In this document: positions 1 to 7,228 of the stretch, piece after piece | Numbering within the stretch: position 1 is the stretch's first letter | Layout: each line of letters starts with the position of its first letter | Origin: Bacteroidia bacterium | GTDB lineage: Bacteria; Bacteroidota; Bacteroidia; Bacteroidales; Azobacteroidaceae | Length of the DNA: 7,505 nt | Assembly (NCBI GenBank): GCA_025996755.1 | Contig: BNTR01000130.1 | Span: forward strand, 1-7,505 | Reading direction: 5' to 3' | Program-made: the position numbers and the translations under genes | Notes under the pieces: model-generated | Told to the model about the DNA's origin: nothing | Databases searched by the model: none | Seen by the model: only the letters and a program-made list of their open reading frames with translations

Positions 1-711
1 CCCTACGCTTCGATAGAAGACCGATTTATCACAATGGACCCTTTGTGTGAAAAGTATTATTGGATAAGCCCGTATGCGTATTGTTTGAATAACCCTGTAA
101 GATATGTGGATTTGGATGGAAGAAAAGTTTACTTTGCACCAGGAGTTTCTCAAGAATTTAAGAATCAGTTTGCAACAGCGGTACAATATCTTAATGAAAA
201 GGGTGCTGCAGGAATGTTGGCAAAACTACACGCTTCCGATGGCACTTATTATATTGCAAAAGGGAATGGTACATCTAACTTTTCATTTATGACAAATACC
301 ATCAATTGGGATTCTAACTTAGGATTGTTGACAAATGAAGGAATTGTTATGTCTCCTACTTCAGTTCTTAATCATGAAATAGATCATGCCTTACAATTTG
401 ACACAAATCCAGAGCAGTTCATGAAAGAGATAAAACCAGATGGAAGTGGTTATAGAAATCTTGAAGAAAAAAGAATAATTACAGGTTCGGAGCAAATCAC
501 AGCAAGAAAATTAGGTGAAATAAAGCAGGGAGAAGTTACTCGCACAGATCATGGTGGAATACGGTATGAAACCAAGGGGGTAAAATCTACGGAAGGGAAG
601 AATGAAATAATAGTCACTCCAAATAACAATATACAAAATGAAAATACGTGGAATCTTTTTGATTGGAATAATTTCAATCAAAATACTTGGAACTCTTTCA
701 TGCAGTGGTAA
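1..711 (+). CDS. C-terminal end of an RHS-repeat polymorphic toxin with a zinc-metallopeptidase tail (5' partial)
   Basis: The frame is open from base 1, so the true start lies to the left; the ATG at 34 is internal to the RHS core. Residues 1-40 of the visible part end an RHS-associated core (RFITMDP, then SPYAYCLNNPVRYVDLDG), the usual boundary between the conserved shell and a variable toxin. The roughly 195-residue tail contains HEIDH (codons 373-387), which fits the HExxH zinc motif with the two His as ligands and Glu as catalyst. About 25 residues later comes EEKRIITGSEQ (463-495), then ARKLGE. This order resembles M91 (NleD-like) effector peptidases, many of which occur as polymorphic toxin tails. 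The family call is from memory of the motif layout; HExxH alone would also fit other metallopeptidases. The last 24 residues are Asn/Trp-rich and contain an imperfect 13-residue repeat (NENTWNLF / NQNTWNSF). The substrate is unknown. The next gene overlaps its 3' end. Confidence 0.85.
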   Translation, partial: PYASIEDRFITMDPLCEKYYWISPYAYCLNNPVRYVDLDGRKVYFAPGVSQEFKNQFATAVQYLNEKGAAGMLAKLHASDGTYYIAKGNGTSNFSFMTNTINWDSNLGLLTNEGIVMSPTSVLNHEIDHALQFDTNPEQFMKEIKPDGSGYRNLEEKRIITGSEQITARKLGEIKQGEVTRTDHGGIRYETKGVKSTEGKNEIIVTPNNNIQNENTWNLFDWNNFNQNTWNSFMQW

Positions 712-1105
712 TCGTGAAAAAAACAATTTTACCCCTTCTTTTGAAATTCAATTTCAAAAGAAAGATGTTGTGACTAAACTTGAAATAAAGAAAGTGGATT
801 TTGGCATTCTTACAATCGCTGATGTTGACTGCATTGATTATGAACATATATTTAATTCAGACATAGACATATATACAGTTGAAAATAAAGACTCTATCAA
901 TCTATTCATGGATATTATTGGCAATTTACAGAGGGATACTGCCAAATATGATTTTGATTACAGTCCTGATGTTAGAGCAAAGTTATTGATTTATCATAAT
1001 AATAATACGATAGATACCTTGTGTATGGATGGTTGGAGAATTCTGCTGAATCAAGAATTATATATTATGGATGAGAAGCTTTTAAAAATGATAGAAGAGT
1101 TGTGA
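638..1105 (+). CDS. Putative immunity lipoprotein overlapping the toxin gene
   Basis: A 155-residue frame beginning inside the toxin gene in the +2 frame, overlapping it by 74 nt. The start at 638 gives MKIR, a hydrophobic stretch and LGTLSC, so Cys22 is a plausible lipidation site. The lipobox is imperfect (Thr at -3) and Lys15 interrupts the hydrophobic core. The mature part is acidic and probably alpha/beta, with VRAKLLIYHNNNTIDTLC near residues 110-127. I recall similar strings from small lipoproteins downstream of RHS toxins in Bacteroidales, but cannot name a family. Position directly after a toxin tail and predicted envelope location suggest it neutralises the metallopeptidase in the periplasm; this is inference. 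No Shine-Dalgarno is visible, but the bases before ATG are A-rich, as expected for Bacteroidota. A later start would lose the signal peptide, which favours 638. The overlap suggests translational coupling to the toxin. Confidence 0.72.
   Translation: MKIRGIFLIGIISIKILGTLSCSGNREKNNFTPSFEIQFQKKDVVTKLEIKKVDFGILTIADVDCIDYEHIFNSDIDIYTVENKDSINLFMDIIGNLQRDTAKYDFDYSPDVRAKLLIYHNNNTIDTLCMDGWRILLNQELYIMDEKLLKMIEEL
641..699 (+). repeat. Imperfect 20-bp direct repeat with 39-bp period
   Basis: Copies at 641-660 and 680-699 share AAAATAC, TGGAA and a CTTT core. Because the period is 13 codons, both overlapping frames carry it: NENTWNLF/NQNTWNSF at the toxin end and KIRGIF/KILGTL in the immunity signal peptide. 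Confidence 0.6.
657..683 (+). repeat. Inverted repeat in the toxin/immunity overlap
   Basis: Left arm TTTTGATTGGAA (657-668), loop TAA, right arm TTTCAATCAAAA (672-683). All 12 positions pair if one G-U is allowed in RNA. It begins 17 nt after the immunity start codon, so in mRNA it could affect initiation of the immunity gene. It is AT-rich and of modest stability. Confidence 0.6.
736..762 (+). repeat. Perfect 12-bp inverted repeat just after the toxin stop
   Basis: Left arm TTCTTTTGAAAT (736-747), loop TCA, right arm ATTTCAAAAGAA (751-762), with no mismatch. It lies 24 nt after the toxin stop, within the immunity gene. No T-run follows, so it is not a standard intrinsic terminator. It could be an mRNA-stabilising stem or a protein-binding palindrome. 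Confidence 0.65.
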
Positions 1106-1144
1106 GTTTAAGTTTTGGTTGCTCAGTTTGGCGTAGATAAAAAG

Positions 1145-1159
1145 CAAGCCTCTGGCTTG
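1145..1159. terminator. Small hairpin, weak terminator candidate
   Basis: CAAGCC and GGCTTG flank a TCT loop. It lies 40 bp after the immunity stop. There is no T-run on the plus-strand 3' side. A run of A lies just upstream, so the element would have its U-tract if read from the minus strand, yet no minus-strand gene is seen there. Confidence 0.3.
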
Positions 1160-1269
1160 ATACGAGCAGAGAAAGTTGTATAAAGAAATGATTAGTAATA
1201 ATTTAGATATAAAAATGAATAGAGAGTATGAAAATAAAAAGTCGAAAAATACAGGTCTAATGGCTTGTG

Positions 1270-1316
1270 GCAAGGCTGTAGCCTTGCGTTTAACACAATG
1301 TAGGCACAGAGCCTAC
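1270..1316. repeat. Pair of adjacent GC-rich hairpins, REP-like
   Basis: Hairpin 1 is GCAAGGC-TGTA-GCCTTGC (1270-1287). Hairpin 2 is GTAGGC-ACAGA-GCCTAC (1300-1316) and is followed by GCCGTGCGG. Both have perfect stems and stand out from AT-rich flanks. The second begins with GTAG, as do many REP palindromes mobilised by RAYT transposases. They may be a dispersed bacterial palindrome or form a terminator-like or regulatory structure upstream of the next operon. Copy number elsewhere cannot be seen from here. Confidence 0.5.
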
Positions 1317-1372
1317 GCCGTGCGGAGTTAAATATAATTTCAAGTAAATCTATGTAAAAAATTTCTTAAAAG

Positions 1373-4366
1373 ATGAAAAAGATAAGAAACAAATTGGTTT
1401 TATTGTTTGTAATAATAGTGGCTTTGCAAGTCAAAGCTCAATCCTTGGACTTGTCAAGGATAAATACCCCGCAGATAATACCGTCTTCACCGCAAAGCCG
1501 CGTATTTGAAAAGTATGTCAATCACGAAATAAACGAATACAGCGGGGTTCCAGAAATCGTTATACCCTTATATGAAATTGAAATGAAAGGGCTGAAAATA
1601 CCTGTTACACTTACATACGATGCTTCAGGTATTAAATATAAGCAATATGACGGAGAAATCGGTGCCGGATGGAGCCTGAATATTGGCGGATACAGGGTAT
1701 CCCGAACAGTTTACGGAAAACCGGATGAAACAGTTCCTTTTTATAATGTAGACACATTCAATAGTGTAAAGAATAATGATTGGCAGAGAGATATTTACTT
1801 GGCACACATGAATTTGGAATACCATCAAATAGTCGGTGCCGTAAATGCACACCCTAATCAGAACTGGATATGTGATGGGCAGTATGACCAATTCACCTAT
1901 AACCTGCCGACAACCAGCGGTCATTTTATCATTACCGACCGGAATGCCAGAACCGTTGATATCATGGAGCAGAATCAGGATAAAATATATATCAATCAGG
2001 GAAATAAGCCGTTTTATAATATGAAGATAACTGATTCGTCAGGGAACAATTATTTTTTCTCAACAACCGGACAGGCAGAAAAGACGATGGTCGGCAATCA
2101 GGGTGAAGAAACTGCTTGGGTAATGAACAAACTTGTGTCGGCGGTAAATGATTCAATTTGTTTTTCATATAAAGCAATCATAGTTCGTTCAGAGATAGAA
2201 CACAGCTTTACCATCAGGGATGCTTGGTATAATTTATTCTTTAATACACAGAACAATGAGGCGGAAATAACTTTTAATAACGGAGTTCCTAATGGTGCCG
2301 GAAGAAATTTTAACGGATATTATGTAGATGAAATAACAACGGCGAAAGAAATCATAAAAATATACCGTTACCAAAGTGAGGGATTTAAGGATAAAATAGA
2401 AAAAATAACGGTAACCAATAAGTTTAGCAATCAGGTTATCAAAACAATTCTTTTCAAAAATAGCCAGACTATCATCCCACACAGGCTTTTGGATGCCATA
2501 GAGATAATCGGTAGCGATACTTCCGCACCGCCGCAGAAGTATCAGTTCAGTTATTATACATGGAATGGTTATACTGACAGTAGTGTTTATCCTGACCAGT
2601 GGGGATATTATAATTTTGACGGAGGAAATTTTTCGAGTTCGATGCCGATACTCCACAGTGAATTGGGAAATATACAATATGAAAGAACACCGGACCAGTG
2701 GTATTTGCTTTCAACTATCCAACCACCTTACTGGCGTCCGCGTATCCAAAATAATCTATTTCAAAACTATTTTTCCTTAAAGAAAGTTACCTACCCGACA
2801 GGCGGTTACAGCGAATACGAGTATGAACCAAACCGGTTTTCTCAGGGGCAAGGGCTTGGATGGCGTGTAAAGAAAATAACATCTACTGCAACGGATAGTC
2901 CCAAGATTACCACTATTTTTAAATATGGGAATAATGAGGACGGAATAGGTAATGTGAATTTCTCGACACTTTGGGATTTCCTCGGTTTTTTCGTCAACAG
3001 GTCTATCTATCTAAGCCGTGAGTATTATTCTGCCGCCTACCTGCCATCGGGAATAACTGCACCGGGTGATATTATATATGCAATCATCAAGCATTTTTCA
3101 CAGAATCCGACAGCTGCTGAAGTTCTCTCCTCAAAGGTTTATTATAACCATGTTGCAAAATATGAATATGATGGGAATCAAAACAAATATAACGGTAAAA
3201 CGGTTTCTATATATGATATGCCGATATCCTATTACCACATGGGATATCAAACCACTCCCTCCTTTTGTAACAACAGTGCTGGTTTTTCCAATACAGGCGA
3301 CCTCGAAATACGCAGATATTATCCTGTTAGTCATCCGGTTATAAAGGAAAAGTTATACTATGATGGAAGCGGTAACAAGCAGAAGCATGATTTATTTGAA
3401 TATACAACAAAAACTAAAATCTATGAAGGACTGAAAGCCAAACAATTTATCTTTTATGGCGAAGAAGCGGCAGGAACTCCGATAGGTACTATACCTGCGG
3501 CTTATAATTTCACGAACTTTCTTTTTTCAAGTATGGAATATTATATAGAGGCCACTCCCCAGTTTCCCTTATCACACAAAAGCATCCAATATATATGGCA
3601 GGGAAATGTATTGGAAGGCAGCCTTACTTTTATAGAAAATTACGAATACAACACCAAAAACCAGTTGGTAAAGACCACCCAAACCAACAGTCTTTCAGGC
3701 AGTTTGATTAAAAACTATACATATCCCCATGATTTTGTATCCGGCAGTAATATTTATGCCGATATGGTGACGCAAAATATGATAGCCCCTGTGATAGAGC
3801 AAGTATCTACTCATAACAACAATGAAATAGGACGTATCAGAACGGATTATTTTAAAGACCCGGTCAAGACAAATGGGTTTATCCTGCCGGGAAAAGTCCA
3901 AACCTCTGCATCAGGAATAAACAACCTGCGCACCGACATTATTTACGACCTGTACGACACCAATGGCAATATCCGTCAGATAACCACGATAGACGGTATC
4001 AGTACCGTTTACCTCTGGTCATACAAAGGGCAGTATCCAATCGCAGAAATCAAAGATGCAACCTATTCAGATGTTGAGCAAGCCGCCAAGATTGTCTTTT
4101 CGGTGGCAAATATGGATGCTTTGGCGAGTATGGAAAAACCAAACGAAACAAAACTCAAAGACGGAAGCCTGCAAAAAGCCTTGCCAAATGCGATGGTTAC
4201 CACATACACTTACAAGCCGTTGGTAGGTATTGAAACAATTACCGACCCGCGGGGCGTAACAGTAACATACGAATACGATACTTTCGGACGTTTAAAAACA
4301 ATAAAAGACGAGAACAATAAAATGCTCGAAAATTATGAGTATCATTATAAAATTAGTAAGTTATGA
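1373..4366 (+). CDS. Secreted RHS/YD-repeat-like protein, toxin-less (gene A)
   Basis: This 997-residue protein starts with a Sec signal peptide (MKKIRNK, hydrophobic core, VKA|Q, cut after Ala22). The start at 1373 is chosen because it gives this signal; the upstream bases are AT-rich without Shine-Dalgarno. The N-terminal part (about 30-120) has VPEIVIPLYEIEMKGLKIPV and GAGWSLNIGGYRVSRTVYG, typical of Bacteroidota RHS-like proteins. The middle has YPTGGYSEYEYEP (about 473-486). The C-terminal 250 residues carry YD-repeat-like strands: LRTDIIYDLYDTNGN, YLWSYKGQYPIAEI, YTYKPLVGIETITDPRGV and YEYDTFGRLKTIKD. It stops at YEYHYKISKL, without the RHS-associated core (DP...SPYAY...NNP) or any toxin domain. 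It probably forms a beta-rich strip or shell wall in the periplasm or outside the cell; the exact role is unknown. Its stop overlaps the start of gene B (ATGA), so the two are probably cotranslated. Confidence 0.85.
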   Translation: MKKIRNKLVLLFVIIVALQVKAQSLDLSRINTPQIIPSSPQSRVFEKYVNHEINEYSGVPEIVIPLYEIEMKGLKIPVTLTYDASGIKYKQYDGEIGAGWSLNIGGYRVSRTVYGKPDETVPFYNVDTFNSVKNNDWQRDIYLAHMNLEYHQIVGAVNAHPNQNWICDGQYDQFTYNLPTTSGHFIITDRNARTVDIMEQNQDKIYINQGNKPFYNMKITDSSGNNYFFSTTGQAEKTMVGNQGEETAWVMNKLVSAVNDSICFSYKAIIVRSEIEHSFTIRDAWYNLFFNTQNNEAEITFNNGVPNGAGRNFNGYYVDEITTAKEIIKIYRYQSEGFKDKIEKITVTNKFSNQVIKTILFKNSQTIIPHRLLDAIEIIGSDTSAPPQKYQFSYYTWNGYTDSSVYPDQWGYYNFDGGNFSSSMPILHSELGNIQYERTPDQWYLLSTIQPPYWRPRIQNNLFQNYFSLKKVTYPTGGYSEYEYEPNRFSQGQGLGWRVKKITSTATDSPKITTIFKYGNNEDGIGNVNFSTLWDFLGFFVNRSIYLSREYYSAAYLPSGITAPGDIIYAIIKHFSQNPTAAEVLSSKVYYNHVAKYEYDGNQNKYNGKTVSIYDMPISYYHMGYQTTPSFCNNSAGFSNTGDLEIRRYYPVSHPVIKEKLYYDGSGNKQKHDLFEYTTKTKIYEGLKAKQFIFYGEEAAGTPIGTIPAAYNFTNFLFSSMEYYIEATPQFPLSHKSIQYIWQGNVLEGSLTFIENYEYNTKNQLVKTTQTNSLSGSLIKNYTYPHDFVSGSNIYADMVTQNMIAPVIEQVSTHNNNEIGRIRTDYFKDPVKTNGFILPGKVQTSASGINNLRTDIIYDLYDTNGNIRQITTIDGISTVYLWSYKGQYPIAEIKDATYSDVEQAAKIVFSVANMDALASMEKPNETKLKDGSLQKALPNAMVTTYTYKPLVGIETITDPRGVTVTYEYDTFGRLKTIKDENNKMLENYEYHYKISKL

Positions 4367-5652
4367 AAAAAAAATTTTTAGTATCTATTGCAATCTTCTT
4401 CCTAAACATTTTTGGAATGAAGACACAGGCACAAGGTATTTCTGGTCATGTCACACCACAGACAGCCGATTTTGTCAAGTATGGTGAGACACCCGTTTCG
4501 CTATTTGCCGGAAAAATGAATCTGGAAGTCCCTATTTATCGCATCAAGGACAGGGATTTTGATATTCCGATTAGTTTGATTTATACTTCCGATGGGTTTA
4601 AGCCGGAAAAACGTTCCGATTTAGTGGGATTGGATTGGACGCTCAAAGCCGGTGGGTGCATTACCCGCGAAGTGTATGGCACGCCGGATGATTCAAAACT
4701 CATTTCTTCAGAGCAGGAAATGGGATATTTAGCAACATTACAGAGAACAAATTATAGTTATCCTAAAGATAAAGTATGGAATTTTGATCCAAGTATTGTT
4801 CTCCCTGATAATAGTTTTCAATCTTATTATTTAAAATATGTTGATGGATGTTTTGTCGATTATCAACCGGATTTATTTATGTTCAATTTTAATGGACATA
4901 CCGGACATTTTATGATCAATAGCGATGGAACGGCAATTGCGAATGACAAGGGTTATAAAGTAGATATTTCCGGACTAACCATACAAAACATTTACCAAAA
5001 TTCTGCACCTCAAGTGTCTACATTGAAAATCACAGCACCGGACGGATATATTTATGAATTTGGTGGACTTTTGGATAAATTAGAATATTCCATCTCTTTT
5101 AGACAAGGAACTATGCTGACCGTAGGAACAGTCAATCCTGTAATCCTTGCCTGGCATTTATCAAAAATAACAGCACCGAATGGAAGAATGGTGAATTTTA
5201 ATTATTTAACAGCAGATATCGGGAGTATAAATACCACATCCACAAAACAGAATCCCATTTGGCAGTCGGGCAAGGGAACCTTAACCGAAGGTATCTCTGC
5301 TGCTCAAGCGACAAAAAAAGCCATTATAGAATCCATAGAAGTAGATAATGTCAAAATAGAATTCAAAAAATCAATAGAAACAACCTTGATAACCAACGGA
5401 AGCGATAACGGTGTGTTCTTTTTGGATCATGCTGATTTTAATCGTGCAAGCTATCAATTGGATAATATTATTATCAAGTACAACACTACGCCTCTGTACA
5501 AATATAAGCTAACCTATGAAAACAAAAACAAAAGGCGTTTTTTAAGCTCTGTAATTCAACCAAATGGCAGCAAATATGAATTTACATCACACAAGCTATC
5601 CCTCCCCCAGTGTACTACGAGCAACAGACATTTATGGCTATTGGATACATAA
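4363..5652 (+). CDS. N-terminal half of gene B
   Basis: This 429-codon frame has a signal peptide (MKKKFLVSIAIFFLNIFG, then TQA|Q, cut after Ala23). The N-terminal region is RHS-like: LFAGKMNLEVPIYRIKDRDF, DIPISLIYTSDG, GLDWTLKAGGCITREVYGTPDD; then FNGHTGHFMIN, parallel to TTSGHFIITD in gene A. Family-like sequence runs to about residue 415 (IQPNGSKYEFT...LSLP). The last 14 residues (QCTTSNRHLWLLDT) come from the shifted frame and resemble nothing in the family. Taken alone, the product would be a secreted fragment lacking all C-terminal YD strands. Confidence 0.7.
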   Translation: MKKKFLVSIAIFFLNIFGMKTQAQGISGHVTPQTADFVKYGETPVSLFAGKMNLEVPIYRIKDRDFDIPISLIYTSDGFKPEKRSDLVGLDWTLKAGGCITREVYGTPDDSKLISSEQEMGYLATLQRTNYSYPKDKVWNFDPSIVLPDNSFQSYYLKYVDGCFVDYQPDLFMFNFNGHTGHFMINSDGTAIANDKGYKVDISGLTIQNIYQNSAPQVSTLKITAPDGYIYEFGGLLDKLEYSISFRQGTMLTVGTVNPVILAWHLSKITAPNGRMVNFNYLTADIGSINTTSTKQNPIWQSGKGTLTEGISAAQATKKAIIESIEVDNVKIEFKKSIETTLITNGSDNGVFFLDHADFNRASYQLDNIIIKYNTTPLYKYKLTYENKNKRRFLSSVIQPNGSKYEFTSHKLSLPQCTTSNRHLWLLDT

Positions 5653-7225
5653 TAACAGTACAAATTCGGATGGATTATTATCGCAGGTTAATTATCCGAC
5701 CGCTGGTTATTCCGTTTTTACTTATGAGCCACACCAATACCGGTCTGCTGTTGAGTTGAATATAGTTGACTTAAAAAAACACTTGGTTCCTGCTTCCAAT
5801 CAACAGGAAATCGTTACATCTGTTTCCGAAGACATAGGAGGGATAATGGACTTGGACGGAAGATCGGACACAGACGTAAATCCTACACTCCCACCAACTA
5901 CTAATACCACATTCAGTTATTTTACACAAATTCTTGGTGGAGCCAGAATAAAAAAAGTATCTCATTATAGCGATAACAACAAAAAAGAAACAGAAAAGGA
6001 ATATTTTTACACAGATTCAATCAACGGGATTTTAAGCAGTGGTATATTATACCAATCCCGACCATGCATCGGTACTATTAATGGGCATAAAGTTTATGTT
6101 ATTGAAGATACTTGGAATAAAAATTACAATATAGATGAATGTCCTATCGGCTATTCATCTGTTTTTGAACGAAATTTGGATGGATCCTATTGCCGGTATA
6201 AGTTTTCAAATTATCACAATAATCCGGATGGAGAAGAAATAAATGTAAAAAGGTATCCGAACACAACGTTCAATAATCTTGCTTTAGTATCTTCTTCACA
6301 AAACCGGGTAACGAGTAATGCAGAGAAAAGAGGGTTATTGACCGAGAAGTATAGTTATAATTCTAATGGAAATGAAGTCCAGTATGAACGGATTGACTAT
6401 CATGATGTATCTTTAGGTACTAATTTTATTACAGATCCCTCTGGTTCTGAACAATATACTGCAACGACAACCGATTATATTGTTTCTTTTAAATCTATGC
6501 AGGGAGGGTGTATAGCAAGAAAAATATACCTGCAAAGTCATCCAATGACATATAAACAGGCAATAAGAGATAATATTACTCAAGAAGAACGCTATTGTTA
6601 CAATCATTACGATTTACTTCAAACCAAGTCTGTTATCCTCAAACCGGCGGATACTCTGACAATAAACTATACCTACCCTTTCGATTATACGACTTCTGTT
6701 TATACACAAATGGTTACAGAAAATATTTTATCACCAGTAATCGAGCAGGTTACCAATCGCATTCAAGGCTCAACTAGTAAAGAGATAGAACGGATAAAAA
6801 CGGATTATATTAAAGACGCTACCCGGACTAAAAATTTATTTTTGCCGGATAAAACCGGTTCCTCTCATTCGGGAGTGGGCAATTTACGGACAGATATTAC
6901 GTATGATTTGTATGATGAAAAGGGAAATGTTCTACAAATGACCGGCAAAGATGACATTCCAATCACTTATTTATGGGGATATAATTATCAATACCCGATT
7001 GCCGAAATAAAAAATGCTACTTATGACCAATCCCAAACTACTTTACCTGCCAATGCACAAAAGACTACTTTCACCTACAAACCTTTGGTCGGCATAGAAA
7101 CAGTAACCAATCCGCGTGGGGTTATAACTTATTACAATTATGATGCATTGGGTCGTTTACAAAATATCATGGATCACAACGGTAAAAAGATAGAAAATTA
7201 TGATTATCATTATAAAAATCAATAA
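5564..7225 (+). CDS. C-terminal half of gene B (no genuine start)
   Basis: The open frame can be read from ATG at 5564, but the first 15 or so residues (MAANMNLHHTSYPS) are the out-of-frame reading of the upstream half. Family-like sequence begins at about 5609 (SVLRATDIYGYW). It has no signal peptide of its own, so it would stay in the cytoplasm if translated separately. From YPTAGYSVFTYEP onward it follows gene A closely, but it lacks a segment of about 31 residues that A has between PIAEIKxATY and TYKPLVG. Confidence 0.65.
   Translation: MAANMNLHHTSYPSPSVLRATDIYGYWIHNNSTNSDGLLSQVNYPTAGYSVFTYEPHQYRSAVELNIVDLKKHLVPASNQQEIVTSVSEDIGGIMDLDGRSDTDVNPTLPPTTNTTFSYFTQILGGARIKKVSHYSDNNKKETEKEYFYTDSINGILSSGILYQSRPCIGTINGHKVYVIEDTWNKNYNIDECPIGYSSVFERNLDGSYCRYKFSNYHNNPDGEEINVKRYPNTTFNNLALVSSSQNRVTSNAEKRGLLTEKYSYNSNGNEVQYERIDYHDVSLGTNFITDPSGSEQYTATTTDYIVSFKSMQGGCIARKIYLQSHPMTYKQAIRDNITQEERYCYNHYDLLQTKSVILKPADTLTINYTYPFDYTTSVYTQMVTENILSPVIEQVTNRIQGSTSKEIERIKTDYIKDATRTKNLFLPDKTGSSHSGVGNLRTDITYDLYDEKGNVLQMTGKDDIPITYLWGYNYQYPIAEIKNATYDQSQTTLPANAQKTTFTYKPLVGIETVTNPRGVITYYNYDALGRLQNIMDHNGKKIENYDYHYKNQ
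5600..5609 (+). other. Frameshift site in gene B (CCCTCCCCCA)
   Basis: Frame 1 reads TCC CTC CCC CAG. Removing one C gives TCC CTC CCC AGT, which restores the family sequence. CCC-C is also a known type of +1 slip site for proline tRNA, so slippage is possible. No slow or stop codon sits next to the site; the frame-1 stop is 42 nt further on, which makes programmed shifting less likely than a mutation or a base-call error. Confidence 0.75.
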
Positions 7226-7228
7226 GAG

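Larger units (their letters stand above)
1106..1372. other. Intergenic region with hairpins and no supportable gene
   Basis: This 267-bp gap separates the toxin/immunity pair from the next operon. It contains three short GC-rich hairpins (listed separately) in otherwise AT-rich DNA. A stretch at 1112-1180 stays open and reads like coding sequence but has no start. The last 45 bases before the next gene are strongly AT-rich, which is where a promoter and leader would be expected. I could not find a convincing pair of Bacteroidota promoter elements (TTTG and TANNTTTG). Confidence 0.6.
4363..7225 (+). pseudogene. Secreted RHS/YD-repeat-like paralogue broken by a +1 frameshift (gene B)
   Basis: Two overlapping frames together make one protein homologous to gene A along its whole length. 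Leaving out one C of the run at 5604-5608 joins 415 residues from the first frame to 538 from the second, giving 953 residues. The joint reads LSLPSVLRATDIYGYW, matching the position of YPDQWGYYN in gene A. The protein has a signal peptide, the N-terminal RHS-like region, YPTAGYSVFTYEP, and a C-terminus (LRTDITYDLYDEKGN, YLWGYNYQYPIAEI, TYKPLVGIETVTNPRGV, YNYDALGRLQNI) ending in YDYHYKNQ. Like A, it lacks an RHS core and toxin. It starts at ATGA overlapping A, and gene C starts 3 bases after its stop. Both halves keep family-like sequence with no further stops, so the lesion is recent, a sequencing error, or bypassed by ribosomal slippage. Confidence 0.8.

Noticed and set aside
104..292. 62-codon plus-strand frame inside the toxin gene
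   Set aside because: It overlaps the RHS core and toxin tail in another frame and shows no domain or signal pattern.
1112..1183. Short open stretch reading AQFGVDKKQASGLIRAEKVV in the same frame as the immunity gene
   Set aside because: It looks somewhat like protein but has no start codon, is only about 23 codons long, and I could not link it to a family. It might be a remnant, but that cannot be supported.
1082..1273. 63-codon minus-strand frame across the intergenic region
   Set aside because: No conserved pattern, and it runs through the hairpins; a chance frame in AT-rich DNA.
1333..1342. Possible Bacteroidota -7 promoter element before gene A (TAATTTCA resembles TANNTTTG)
   Set aside because: It matches only partly and has no TTTG at the expected distance upstream; AT-rich DNA gives such matches by chance.
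2234..2677. 147-codon open frame on the minus strand
   Set aside because: It lies wholly inside gene A, which has clear family sequence on the plus strand; the translation has no recognisable features.
3640..7225. Recent duplication giving rise to genes A and B
   Set aside because: The C-termini match as protein but the DNA and codon choice differ widely, so the duplication is old or the genes arrived separately.
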